NCBI GenBank assembly: GCA_002711905.1
Contig: PASI01000017.1
Coordinates: 6,206 to 22,412 of the forward strand
DNA from: Thiotrichales bacterium
GTDB lineage: Bacteria; Pseudomonadota; Gammaproteobacteria; PS1; Pseudothioglobaceae
Reading direction: 5' to 3'
Length of the DNA: 16,207 nt
A model generated the notes under the pieces. The model had not been told where the DNA came from, did no database searches, and saw only the letters and a program-made list of their open reading frames with translations. Made by a program: the position numbers and the translations under genes. Positions 7,443 to 13,619 of this stretch are shown in pieces. Every line of letters starts with the position of its first letter. The first letter of the stretch is position 1.

Positions 7443-8371
7443 ACTAATTGGTATAAATAACTGGCTAGAATCATGAGTAAAATCAAACCTCCAAGTCGGT
7501 TAATTCTTAACTTAAGAGAGAAAACAAGTATCAACAAAGTTAAGATGAACATATAAATATAGTCCCTAGTCATTACTTCTGAAGGGATTTGAAAAGGTAG
7601 AATTAACCCTGGAATTGCTAACACACCCAATGAATTAAATAAATTTGAGCCAATAATATTACCAATAATCATTTGGTGCTGTTTTTTTACTGCACTACTG
7701 ATAGCAACTGCTAGTTCTGGTAAGCTTGTGCCTAATGCAACAACTGTTAGACCTATAATTAAATCACTCACTCCAAAAGCTAACGCAAGATTTGTGCCGC
7801 CCCAAACGACAAGTCTTGCACTTGATACTAATATCACTAACGATATTATTAGAAGAAGCCAAGTTTTACCTTTTGCCTGATTTTCATTTATGCCTTCAGA
7901 GGCTTCTTCTTCAAGATTATTTCCTTTTTTTGACTCATTGAATACGTAGTATAAAAATAGCAACAGTAATATTAAAAGAATGAGTCCATCGATAAAACTT
8001 AAGAAGCCATCCATTAGCAAAAAACCCACGACTAAAGTTGAAAAGAACAGAAATAGCCATTCTTTTTTTAAAACATTTTTCTCTACAAGTACTGGATGAA
8101 TAATTGCCGCTACTGCGAGCACTAAGCCAATATTAAAAATGTTGGAGCCAAATGCGTTGCCAATACTTAATTCAGGGTGTCCGTCATAAGCGGCAAGTCC
8201 AGAGACTAGCATTTCAGGCGCTGAAGTTCCAAAACCAAAAATAAGTAAACCAATAATCAGTGGTGAAATGTTAAATATTCTAGCAATTTTAGCGCCATTA
8301 TTTGTAAATGCATCTGCACTCCAAACAAGTAAACCAAAGCCAATTAAAAGTGATACGATTGATATAAACAT
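7433..8371 (-). CDS. Calcium/sodium antiporter of the CaCA family (YrbG type)
   Basis: This is an inner-membrane exchanger expected to move calcium against sodium or protons. The 312 residues form about ten hydrophobic segments. The two inverted alpha repeats that build the ion site are clear: GFGTSAPEMLVSGLAA near residue 50 and VALGTSLPELAVAISSA near residue 215, each with the acidic residue after S-(A/L)-P. They are followed by GNAFGSNIFNIG and GNIIGSNLFNSLG. A hydrophilic, acidic loop lies at about 145-167. The real ion preference cannot be read from sequence. The gene is first of an overlapping chain with tsaE and the amidase, and has a modest promoter-like site upstream but no ribosome site. 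Confidence 0.9.
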   Translation of the reverse strand: MFISIVSLLIGFGLLVWSADAFTNNGAKIARIFNISPLIIGLLIFGFGTSAPEMLVSGLAAYDGHPELSIGNAFGSNIFNIGLVLAVAAIIHPVLVEKNVLKKEWLFLFFSTLVVGFLLMDGFLSFIDGLILLILLLLFLYYVFNESKKGNNLEEEASEGINENQAKGKTWLLLIISLVILVSSARLVVWGGTNLALAFGVSDLIIGLTVVALGTSLPELAVAISSAVKKQHQMIIGNIIGSNLFNSLGVLAIPGLILPFQIPSEVMTRDYIYMFILTLLILVFSLKLRINRLGGLILLMILASYLYQLVWI

Positions 8372-8398
8372 ATTAATGTTAAAAATAATTTAAAGCTT

Positions 8399-8427
8399 AT
8401 TATAAAGTCATCGTAGTTTGATTTTAA
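8399..8427 (-). promoter_or_regulatory. Possible promoter of the exchanger-tsaE-amidase operon
   Basis: On the minus strand TATAAT (8404-8399) is preceded, 17 bases away, by TTAAAA (8427-8422), a 4-of-6 match to the -35 box. It would start transcription about 20 bases before the ATG at 8371. Confidence 0.4.
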
Positions 8428-8468
8428 TAAACAAGTTTTTTTCATTATCTAATACTTTAAGACAATGT

Positions 8469-8506
8469 TGATAAATACTAAATTTTTAAAGTCATATATC
8501 TATAAT
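8469..8506 (+). promoter_or_regulatory. Possible promoter of hemD with a very short leader
   Basis: TTGATA at 8469-8474 is followed after 18 bases by CATATA (8493-8498), and a perfect TATAAT lies at 8501-8506, only six bases before the hemD ATG at 8513. In either reading the leader would be very short or absent, consistent with the lack of a ribosome binding site. Confidence 0.3.
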
Positions 8507-8512
8507 AATTGA

Positions 8513-9241
8513 ATGATACTTATTACTAGACCCGTTTCTCAAACTAAAAACTTAGAGTCACTTTTAAATAAAAATAATTTTGATTACGCTCTTTTTCCTG
8601 CTTTTGAGATCAACAAACTTAACAATAAAGCACCAGCTGAAAAATATGACGTTATTATTTTTATAAGTGTTAATGCAGTTAATTATGCAGAGGAGTACTT
8701 TGGTAATTTATTTATCGACTCTTTTAAAGTATTTGCAGTTGGTCCCGTAACAGCAAATCAATTATTTAAGAAACATGTTGTAGTTGACTGTTTTCCAAAG
8801 ACTAATGCTTCAAGTCTAGAGCTTTTAAAAATGAAAGAATGTTCAGAGTTGTCTAATAAAAAAATATTAATTGTTAGAGGAAAAGGCGGGTCAGAAACTT
8901 TAAAAAATTATTTGAGTTCATCTAATCAAGTAGATTATCTAGAGGTTTATGAAAGAACCCCCTGTGAATTGACAAAAATTCATAATGAATCATTAATGTC
9001 ATTTTTGAACGAACCTGATGGAATATTAATGGTGACTAGTAATGAAAGCCTTCTTAATATCATACGACTTGTAAACTCTGTTTCTCCAGACTACTATGAA
9101 ATTTTAAAGGTAAGAAAAATTATTGTTTTTAGTGAACGAATTAAATCCAAAGCTGAAAAGCTAGGGTTTAAAAAAATTGAGGCCACTCAAAATCCTTCTG
9201 ATGAAGATTTTGTTGATATATTATTAAATAAAAAGTTATAA
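8513..9241 (+). CDS. hemD: Uroporphyrinogen-III synthase
   Basis: HemD closes hydroxymethylbilane and inverts ring D to give uroporphyrinogen III, the branch point to heme and siroheme. The 242 residues begin MILITRPVSQT and show the family's two-domain pattern: FISVNAVNYA at about 50-60, FAVGPVTANQL near 77, ILIVRGKGGSETL near 120, VDYLEVYERTP near 140, MVTSNESL near 172 and the ending NPSDEDFVDILL. Sequence conservation is always low in this family, so the pattern matters more than identity. hemC is not beside it. The hemX-like gene often found downstream is replaced by an unrecognised coiled-coil protein. There is no ribosome site before the ATG. Confidence 0.9.
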   Translation: MILITRPVSQTKNLESLLNKNNFDYALFPAFEINKLNNKAPAEKYDVIIFISVNAVNYAEEYFGNLFIDSFKVFAVGPVTANQLFKKHVVVDCFPKTNASSLELLKMKECSELSNKKILIVRGKGGSETLKNYLSSSNQVDYLEVYERTPCELTKIHNESLMSFLNEPDGILMVTSNESLLNIIRLVNSVSPDYYEILKVRKIIVFSERIKSKAEKLGFKKIEATQNPSDEDFVDILLNKKL

Positions 9242-9300
9242 AAAAATGCACAAATATAAATTGTTTGGGTAACATATACCAAACTATATCAGGAGTTCAA

Positions 9301-9750
9301 GTGATTAGATTTGGAATTTCATGGGTGGCGCGTTTACTAGGAGTTAGTGGCTTCACCGTTCAACAACCGACAACTCGTGGCTCCCTTCAAGATTTAAATA
9401 TTTCCGAAAGAATCACTCCTTTTAATCCAAGTAATCTAGCTTTTGATGAATCTCATTTGAGAATTGATTCTGAAGCTACGCAGCATTTAAAACGATTTCA
9501 AGAAACCCAGGTTAAGTTAAAAAGAGGTGCCGAGGAAACAGATGTCAGAAATGATCAAGATTTAGTTTCTGTAATAGCCACTCTTAAATCTAAGTTATAT
9601 CAAGAATCTATCAAAAGTAAACACTATTCAAATGCTTTTAATGAGCTCAATGAAAGACTGATCGAGCTCGAAAAAATTGTCCAGCCAGAAAAGAAAACAG
9701 ATTTTCAAAAACTTCAGGGCTGGGTCCACTCAAAGAGACATTTCCACTAA
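9301..9750 (+). CDS. Unrecognised 149-residue protein with a C-terminal coiled coil
   Basis: I do not recognise this family. The start is taken as GTG at 9301, because AGGAG lies five bases upstream (9291-9295), the best ribosome site near here. The frame also opens at a TTG at 9265 with no such support. The first 20 residues (MIRFGISWVARLLGVSGFTV) form a hydrophobic or amphipathic stretch with two arginines, too short and charged for a convincing signal peptide. A polar middle follows. From about 60 to 140 there is a charged, heptad-like region (LKRFQETQVKLK, LNERLIELEKIV) that suggests a coiled coil. There are no cysteines. It lies 59 bases after hemD and converges on metF. Its position resembles hemX, which also has a coiled coil, but it lacks the HemX transmembrane segment and length. 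Confidence 0.7.
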   Translation: MIRFGISWVARLLGVSGFTVQQPTTRGSLQDLNISERITPFNPSNLAFDESHLRIDSEATQHLKRFQETQVKLKRGAEETDVRNDQDLVSVIATLKSKLYQESIKSKHYSNAFNELNERLIELEKIVQPEKKTDFQKLQGWVHSKRHFH

Positions 9751-9760
9751 TCTTTAATTC

Positions 9761-10714
9761 TTAAGTAATTTTTTTTACGATTGATAAAGTTGGTTCAGCT
9801 TTGTTTAAGCAATAAAAATGAAAGCTTGATACACCATTATCCTTAAGTTTTAAACACATTTCACTAACTACATCCTCCCCAAACTCTTTTAAACTATTGA
9901 GGTCATTCTTATAAAGTTTGAGTTTATTTAGTATCCAAGCAGGAATTTCAGCGCCACATGTTTTTGAAAAATAGATTAACTGGTCGTAGTTTGTTATTGG
10001 CATGATGCCCGGCGTAATTGGAATGTCAATATTACGTTTTTGCACTTCTTCTATAAAATGTAAATAAGCATCAATATTATAAAAATATTGAGTAACAGCT
10101 TTATCTGCTCCTGCATTCACTTTATTTACAAAAAAATCAATATCTGTACTGATACAATTTGAATGTGGGTGCTTCTCGGGATATGCGGCTACCAGGATAT
10201 TTATATCAAGATAGTTTTCTTTAATGAATTCAACCATTTCATTAGCATAATTAAAATCTCCTTTCTTAATTATTGTTTTGGGGTAGTCTCCCTTTAGGAC
10301 CATAATCTGACTGACTCCTTGAGCAATATATTCATCAAGTAAATCAGTAACTTGTTTTTTGTCTGTACCTACGCAAGTAAGATGCGGAATTATTGGAATT
10401 TTAGTGTCTTCAGACAGATCTGCTACAGTATCAAATGTATCATTTTGAGATGAGCCAAGTGCGCCAAATGTAACAGAAAAATAATCAGGATTTATTTCAC
10501 TTAACTTCTGGTGAGTTTTCTTTAATAATTTATTTGCAGAATCTGACTTTGGTGGAAATAATTCAAAGCTGATTTTTGGTTTTTGGTTTTGATCAATTCT
10601 TCTACCCCAATATTCTGAAATTTTAATAGCATCTGGCTCATCTTCTACCTGATAATCTTTTGTTGAATTTGGGTGCTGTAAATGAGTTAATAGGTTTTTC
10701 ATTTTTATACTCAT
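9761..10714 (-). CDS. metF: 5,10-methylenetetrahydrofolate reductase
   Basis: MetF is a flavoprotein that reduces methylene-tetrahydrofolate to methyl-tetrahydrofolate, the methyl donor for methionine synthesis. In 317 residues the TIM-barrel signatures are clear: SFELFPPKS with the catalytic glutamate E51, IPHLTCVGT, VLKGDYP with D143 (the aspartate near the flavin), AAYPEKHPHS, GADKAVTQYFY, TPGIMPITN and SSFHFYCLNKAEP at the end. The N-terminus is about 22 residues longer than in E. coli, where the glutamate is residue 28. The ATG at 10714 has AGGTGA six bases upstream and shares an ATGA with the stop of a 39-codon frame before it. An SAH riboswitch lies further upstream, so expression should rise when SAH accumulates. 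Confidence 0.95.
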   Translation of the reverse strand: MSIKMKNLLTHLQHPNSTKDYQVEDEPDAIKISEYWGRRIDQNQKPKISFELFPPKSDSANKLLKKTHQKLSEINPDYFSVTFGALGSSQNDTFDTVADLSEDTKIPIIPHLTCVGTDKKQVTDLLDEYIAQGVSQIMVLKGDYPKTIIKKGDFNYANEMVEFIKENYLDINILVAAYPEKHPHSNCISTDIDFFVNKVNAGADKAVTQYFYNIDAYLHFIEEVQKRNIDIPITPGIMPITNYDQLIYFSKTCGAEIPAWILNKLKLYKNDLNSLKEFGEDVVSEMCLKLKDNGVSSFHFYCLNKAEPTLSIVKKIT

Positions 10715-10830
10715 TTTTTTTCACCTATGCTCGCTAAATTTGTATTAGCTAATTTATAGTTATTAATTAAGCCGCTAAGTTTTAGATTAGCTATTTGAAA
10801 GTCATTATTTTTTTTAGGAGAGTTGCTCAT
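10711..10830 (-). CDS. Small ORF (39 codons) translationally coupled to metF
   Basis: Between the SAH riboswitch and metF lies a complete frame that starts ATG at 10830 (MSNSPKKNNDFQIANLK...) and ends ...SIGEKK at a TGA sharing the ATGA with the metF start. GGGA lies eight bases before its ATG. I recognise no family. The peptide is polar with lysine and asparagine, and has an in-frame repeat: codons 13-20 (IANLKLSG) and 27-34 (LANTNLAS), whose DNA agrees at 18 of 24 bases. It could be a real small protein, a leader frame that couples metF translation to the riboswitch, or a chance frame in an AT-rich leader. The exact four-base overlap and placement make chance less likely, but they do not prove translation. 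Confidence 0.5.
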   Translation of the reverse strand: MSNSPKKNNDFQIANLKLSGLINNYKLANTNLASIGEKK

Positions 10831-10855
10831 TTAATTTCCCGTTAAGTTGAAAAAA

Positions 10856-10920
10856 ATGAGCGTCGTTTTCGATTGCCAAGCCTGATTGAGTAAACTCTCA
10901 ATGCAACGCCCCTTGGCAGG
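10856..10920 (-). promoter_or_regulatory. S-adenosylhomocysteine (SAH) riboswitch
   Basis: Read on the minus strand, stem P1 is a perfect seven pairs, TGCCAAG (10918-10912) with CTTGGCA. Inside it P2 is ATTGAG with CTCAAT around a six-base loop. The conserved core GGGCGTTGC follows P1's 5' strand, CAGG precedes its 3' strand, and the pseudoknot strand ACGCTCA (10863-10857) pairs with GGGCGT through one G-U. This is the consensus layout of the SAH riboswitch, which activates SAH-recycling and methionine-cycle genes (ahcY, metH, metF) on binding SAH. A run of seven T follows directly after the pseudoknot strand. Here it precedes a small ORF and metF rather than ahcY. Confidence 0.88.
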
Positions 10921-10932
10921 TTCAGAATTTTA

Positions 10933-10986
10933 GACATCTGATATTTACTTTGAGAATTATAGTAAATATTAGATATTATTTTTTTT
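10933..10986 (+). terminator. Plus-strand terminator-like hairpin in the metF-infA gap
   Basis: The arms 10933-10949 and 10961-10977 form a 17-base inverted repeat with an 11-base loop. Fourteen positions are Watson-Crick pairs. Of the three others, two are G-U in plus-strand RNA but C-A in minus-strand RNA, so the hairpin is better on the plus strand. Eight T follow (10979-10986). This looks like an intrinsic terminator, yet no plus-strand gene precedes it. It may stop antisense transcripts from the metF side, or the same dyad may be an operator, since the metF -10 box lies in its loop. Confidence 0.5.
10956..10961 (-). promoter_or_regulatory. Possible -10 box of the riboswitch-metF transcript
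   Basis: TATAAT on the minus strand, about 36 bases before the riboswitch, in the loop between the arms of a large inverted repeat. The region 17 bases upstream is all A, so no good -35 box is seen. Confidence 0.35.
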
Positions 10987-11156
10987 ATATAGAAAATATA
11001 GAGTTAAATACTAAAAAAACTAACTATTAAAAAATATTTTGCTATAGATTATTTTTTAATTAAATTTTTTTTATTTAATAAAATTTTTGTGTTTATAAAA
11101 CACTTCAATTCAGTGTGAATTTTTTTATAAGCAAATATCTGAAAACAATATTACAA
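10987..11156 (+). other. Very AT-rich stretch with several small dyads, no gene seen
   Basis: No open frame of note is found. Perfect dyads seen are TTAAAAAATA (11027-11036) with TATTTTTTAA (11050-11059), ATTAAAT (11058-11064) with ATTTAAT (11072-11078), GTGTTT with AAACAC (11089-11103), and AATTCA (11107-11112) with TGAATT (11116-11121) followed by a T run to 11126. The last could be a weak plus-strand terminator. In DNA this AT-rich such dyads can arise by chance. Confidence 0.45.
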
Positions 11157-11185
11157 TTGGCGTCAAAAAGGTAATTAGGTATAAT
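11157..11185 (+). promoter_or_regulatory. Sigma70-type promoter of infA
   Basis: TTGGCG (11157-11162) is followed after exactly 17 bases by a perfect TATAAT (11180-11185). Transcription would start near 11192, leaving a leader of about 22 bases before the infA ATG. It is the best promoter in the gap and may also serve the tRNA and oad genes. Confidence 0.7.
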
Positions 11186-11213
11186 ATTATTTGGTTTTTA
11201 AATTAATATAAAT

Positions 11214-11432
11214 ATGTCAAAAAGTGATTACATTGAGTTAGAGGGTGTCGTAAAGGAAAAGTTACCGAATACAACATTTAAAGTTGAGTTAGAAAATGGC
11301 CATAGCGTTCTTGCCCATATTTCTGGAAAGATTCGTAAACACTATATACGCATATTGCCTGGCGATAAGGTAACAGTAGAAATGACTCCTTATGATTTGA
11401 CTAAGGGTAGGATTACTTTCAGACATAAATAA
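11214..11432 (+). CDS. infA: Translation initiation factor IF-1
   Basis: IF-1 binds the A site of the 30S subunit and works with IF-2 and IF-3 in start site choice. The 72 residues are full length and match the family throughout: [60 protein letters not shown] and the RHK end. It forms a single S1-like OB fold. No Shine-Dalgarno sequence precedes the ATG; the leader is short and almost all A and T. A tRNA-Leu gene begins only 13 bases after the stop with no terminator between, so the two are probably cotranscribed and separated by tRNA processing. Confidence 0.98.
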   Translation: MSKSDYIELEGVVKEKLPNTTFKVELENGHSVLAHISGKIRKHYIRILPGDKVTVEMTPYDLTKGRITFRHK

Positions 11433-11445
11433 AAAACCTTAGCTA

Positions 11446-11532
11446 GCCAGTGTGGTGGAATTGGTAGACACGCCGGATTCAAAATCCGGTTCCTTCGCGG
11501 GAGTGACGGTTCGAGCCCGTCCACTGGTACCA
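11446..11532 (+). tRNA. tRNA-Leu (anticodon CAA)
   Basis: A complete 87-base class II tRNA with an encoded CCA end. Acceptor GCCAGTG pairs with CACTGGT, with a G-U at the first pair; the D arm has GTG/CAC; the anticodon stem CCGGA/TCCGG encloses TTCAAAA, giving anticodon CAA for UUG codons. The long variable arm stem (TTCC with GGGA) is typical of tRNA-Leu, and the T arm GACGG-TTCGAGC-CCGTC is standard. It lies between infA and the oad genes. Confidence 0.97.
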
Positions 11533-11545
11533 TTAAGAGTTGATG

Positions 11546-11562
11546 TGTAATTCTGAATTACA
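11546..11562. promoter_or_regulatory. Perfect 8-base palindrome before oadG, possible operator or processing hairpin
   Basis: TGTAATTC and GAATTACA are exact inverse copies around a single T, 14 bases after the tRNA and 27 bases before oadG. The one-base centre does not favour an RNA loop and fits a dimeric repressor site better. No T run follows, so it is not a terminator, and no clear promoter overlaps it. Confidence 0.35.
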
Positions 11563-11589
11563 TGACTGATTAATTAGGAAATTATTACG

Positions 11590-11823
11590 ATGGATAACAA
11601 TCTTCTAAATGACGCAATAAATTTGACCATGTTTGGTATGGGATTTGTTTTTGTATTTTTAGCTTTGATGGTTGTTGTTACAAATCTGATGTCCCTTCTT
11701 GTTATGAAGATCCAACCTGCAATTAGTGATGCTCCATCAACTATTACTGACCCATCAGTTGAAATTGATGAAAAAACAAGGGCAATCGTTGAGGCAGCTA
11801 TAAAAATGCATTTACAGAGATAA
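11590..11823 (+). CDS. oadG: Oxaloacetate decarboxylase gamma subunit
   Basis: OadG is the small membrane anchor that holds the alpha subunit to the beta subunit of the sodium-pumping oxaloacetate decarboxylase. The 77 residues have one transmembrane segment (about 15-38, GMGFVFVFLALMVVVTNLMSLLV) and a short cytoplasmic tail ending VEAAIKMHLQR, as in the family. The canonical zinc-binding histidines near the tail end are reduced to a single H, so that function is uncertain. Identity rests on the topology and on the position three bases ahead of oadA with oadB following. AGGA lies 10 bases before the ATG. Confidence 0.88.
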   Translation: MDNNLLNDAINLTMFGMGFVFVFLALMVVVTNLMSLLVMKIQPAISDAPSTITDPSVEIDEKTRAIVEAAIKMHLQR

Positions 11824-11826
11824 ACT

Positions 11827-13617
11827 ATGTCTAATAAAGAAAATAATAAACCCGTTCAAATAACAGAGTTAGTCTTGAGAGATGGACACCAATCACTTTT
11901 TGCAACACGAATGCGAATTGATGACATGCTTCCCATCGCTGAAAAATTAGACCAAATTGGCTACTGGTCTATGGAGTCATGGGGCGGCGCAACATTTGAT
12001 GCCTGTATTCGCTTTCTTGGAGAAGACCCATGGGAGAGAATTCGAGAGATCAAAAAAGTAATGCCAAATACTCCACAACAGATGCTACTGAGAGCTCAAA
12101 ATTTGCTTGGATACAGGCACTACAGTGATGATGTAGTTAGAAAATTTGTTGATCGTTGTGCTGAAAACGGGGTTGGAGTTTTAAGGATATTTGATGCGAT
12201 GAATGATACTCGCAACCTTAAGACTGCCATTGATCAAACAGTTAAGGCAGGCCAACATGCACAGGGAACAATATCTTATACAGTCAGTCCAGTTCATACC
12301 ACTGATATTTGGATTGACATGGCAAAAGAAATTGAAGATATGGGTGCCCATTCTTTGTGCATTAAAGATATGGCCGGGTTACTTCAACCCTATGTTGCTT
12401 ATGACCTTGTTAAAAAATTAAAAAAAGCAATTGATATACCTATACAGCTTCATGCGCATGCGACTACTGGCCTCTCTACTGCATGTATTGTTAAGGCAGT
12501 TGAGGCTGGGATTGATCGTGTCGATACATGTATCGGTTCAATGAGTATGACATATAGTCACTCTGCTACAAATTCTGTAGTTTCTATTTTAGAGGCAAGC
12601 CCAAGAAAAACTGGTTTAGATCTAAATAAACTTGAGGAGATTGATCAGTACTTTAAACCAATTAGATCTAAATATTCTAAGTTTGAAGGATCTCTTAAGG
12701 GCGTAGATTCAAGAATACTTACATCTCAAGTTCCTGGTGGAATGCTTACCAATATGGAAGGTCAGCTAAAAGAGCAGAACGCAATTGATAAAATGGACGA
12801 AGTTCTATTAGAAATTCCTCGCGTTAGAAAAGACCTTGGGTATATTCCATTAGTGACACCAACCTCTCAAATTGTTGGAACACAGTCAGTGTTGAATGTT
12901 TTGACTGGTGAGAGATATAAAACTATTACTAAAGAGGCGGCTGGAATTTTAAAAGGGGAGTATGGTGCTGCACCGGCACCTGTTAATAAAGAATTACAAG
13001 ATAGAGTATTAGATGGTTCTGAGGTTATTACATGCCGACCTGCAGATAATATTGAGCCAGAGTTAGACATTCTAGAATCTGAGTTTGATAAAATTGTTGC
13101 AGAGAAAGGCATCAGACTTGCAGACCAGAAAATTGATGATTTAATGACTTATGCTCTTTTCCCGCAAGTAGGCATAAAGTTTTTAGAAAATAGGGATAAT
13201 CCTGATTTTTTTGAGCCAGTTCCTAAAGCAGAAACTGACAAGCCAAAAGACGACGGTGTCTACACTGTTTCATTTAAAGGACAGTCATACACTGTAAGCG
13301 TATCAGCGGGTGGAACTATTACAACAATGTCTTCACCTTCAGGCAAGGCTATAGAGGACAATAAAGAGTCACAAGAGGAATCTAGCGCACCTTTATCAAA
13401 TGGAAAAGAAGATATCTCTGCTCCATTATCTGGCACGATTTGGAAAACGCTAGTGAGTCCTAACCAAAGTGTAAAAGAGGGCGACACCCTAATTGTATTA
13501 GAAGCTATGAAGATGGAAACTGAAATCAAAGCAACTCGTTCTGGTGTTGTTGTGAGTGTTGACGTCAAAGAGGGCGATTCAGTAACTGTTGGTCAACTCC
13601 TTCTTTCTTTAGGGTAG
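11827..13617 (+). CDS. oadA: Oxaloacetate decarboxylase alpha subunit (biotin carboxyltransferase)
   Basis: OadA moves the carboxyl group of oxaloacetate to its own biotin, releasing pyruvate; OadB then releases CO2 and pumps sodium out. The 596 residues contain a TIM-barrel carboxyltransferase domain (about 10-275) with the metal ligand D19 in LRDGHQS, the active-site lysine K180 in CIKDMAG, and H209 and H211 in HAHATTG. The conserved carboxylase domain follows (about 290-460). A glycine- and serine-rich linker leads to a biotinyl domain (about 525-596) with the biotin lysine K562 in EAMKM, 34 residues from the end as usual. A pyruvate carboxylase subunit B role would need a separate biotin carboxylase; the flanking oadG and oadB favour the decarboxylase. 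Confidence 0.96.
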   Translation: MSNKENNKPVQITELVLRDGHQSLFATRMRIDDMLPIAEKLDQIGYWSMESWGGATFDACIRFLGEDPWERIREIKKVMPNTPQQMLLRAQNLLGYRHYSDDVVRKFVDRCAENGVGVLRIFDAMNDTRNLKTAIDQTVKAGQHAQGTISYTVSPVHTTDIWIDMAKEIEDMGAHSLCIKDMAGLLQPYVAYDLVKKLKKAIDIPIQLHAHATTGLSTACIVKAVEAGIDRVDTCIGSMSMTYSHSATNSVVSILEASPRKTGLDLNKLEEIDQYFKPIRSKYSKFEGSLKGVDSRILTSQVPGGMLTNMEGQLKEQNAIDKMDEVLLEIPRVRKDLGYIPLVTPTSQIVGTQSVLNVLTGERYKTITKEAAGILKGEYGAAPAPVNKELQDRVLDGSEVITCRPADNIEPELDILESEFDKIVAEKGIRLADQKIDDLMTYALFPQVGIKFLENRDNPDFFEPVPKAETDKPKDDGVYTVSFKGQSYTVSVSAGGTITTMSSPSGKAIEDNKESQEESSAPLSNGKEDISAPLSGTIWKTLVSPNQSVKEGDTLIVLEAMKMETEIKATRSGVVVSVDVKEGDSVTVGQLLLSLG

Positions 13618-13619
13618 TC

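Noticed and set aside
9265..9300. TTG start at 9265 for the coiled-coil protein
   Set aside because: The GTG at 9301 has AGGAG at the proper distance, while the TTG has no ribosome site.
9764..9776. Terminator between the coiled-coil gene and metF
   Set aside because: A T run follows an imperfect palindrome with no loop, so no stable hairpin forms.
10856..10920. A SAM riboswitch upstream of metF
   Set aside because: The core GGGCGTTGC, CAGG and ACGCTCA with P1 and P2 fit the SAH class; the SAM-I four-way junction is not present.
12867..13568. Minus-strand open frames of 81 and 102 codons inside oadA
   Set aside because: They are antisense shadows of the strongly conserved OadA coding frame.
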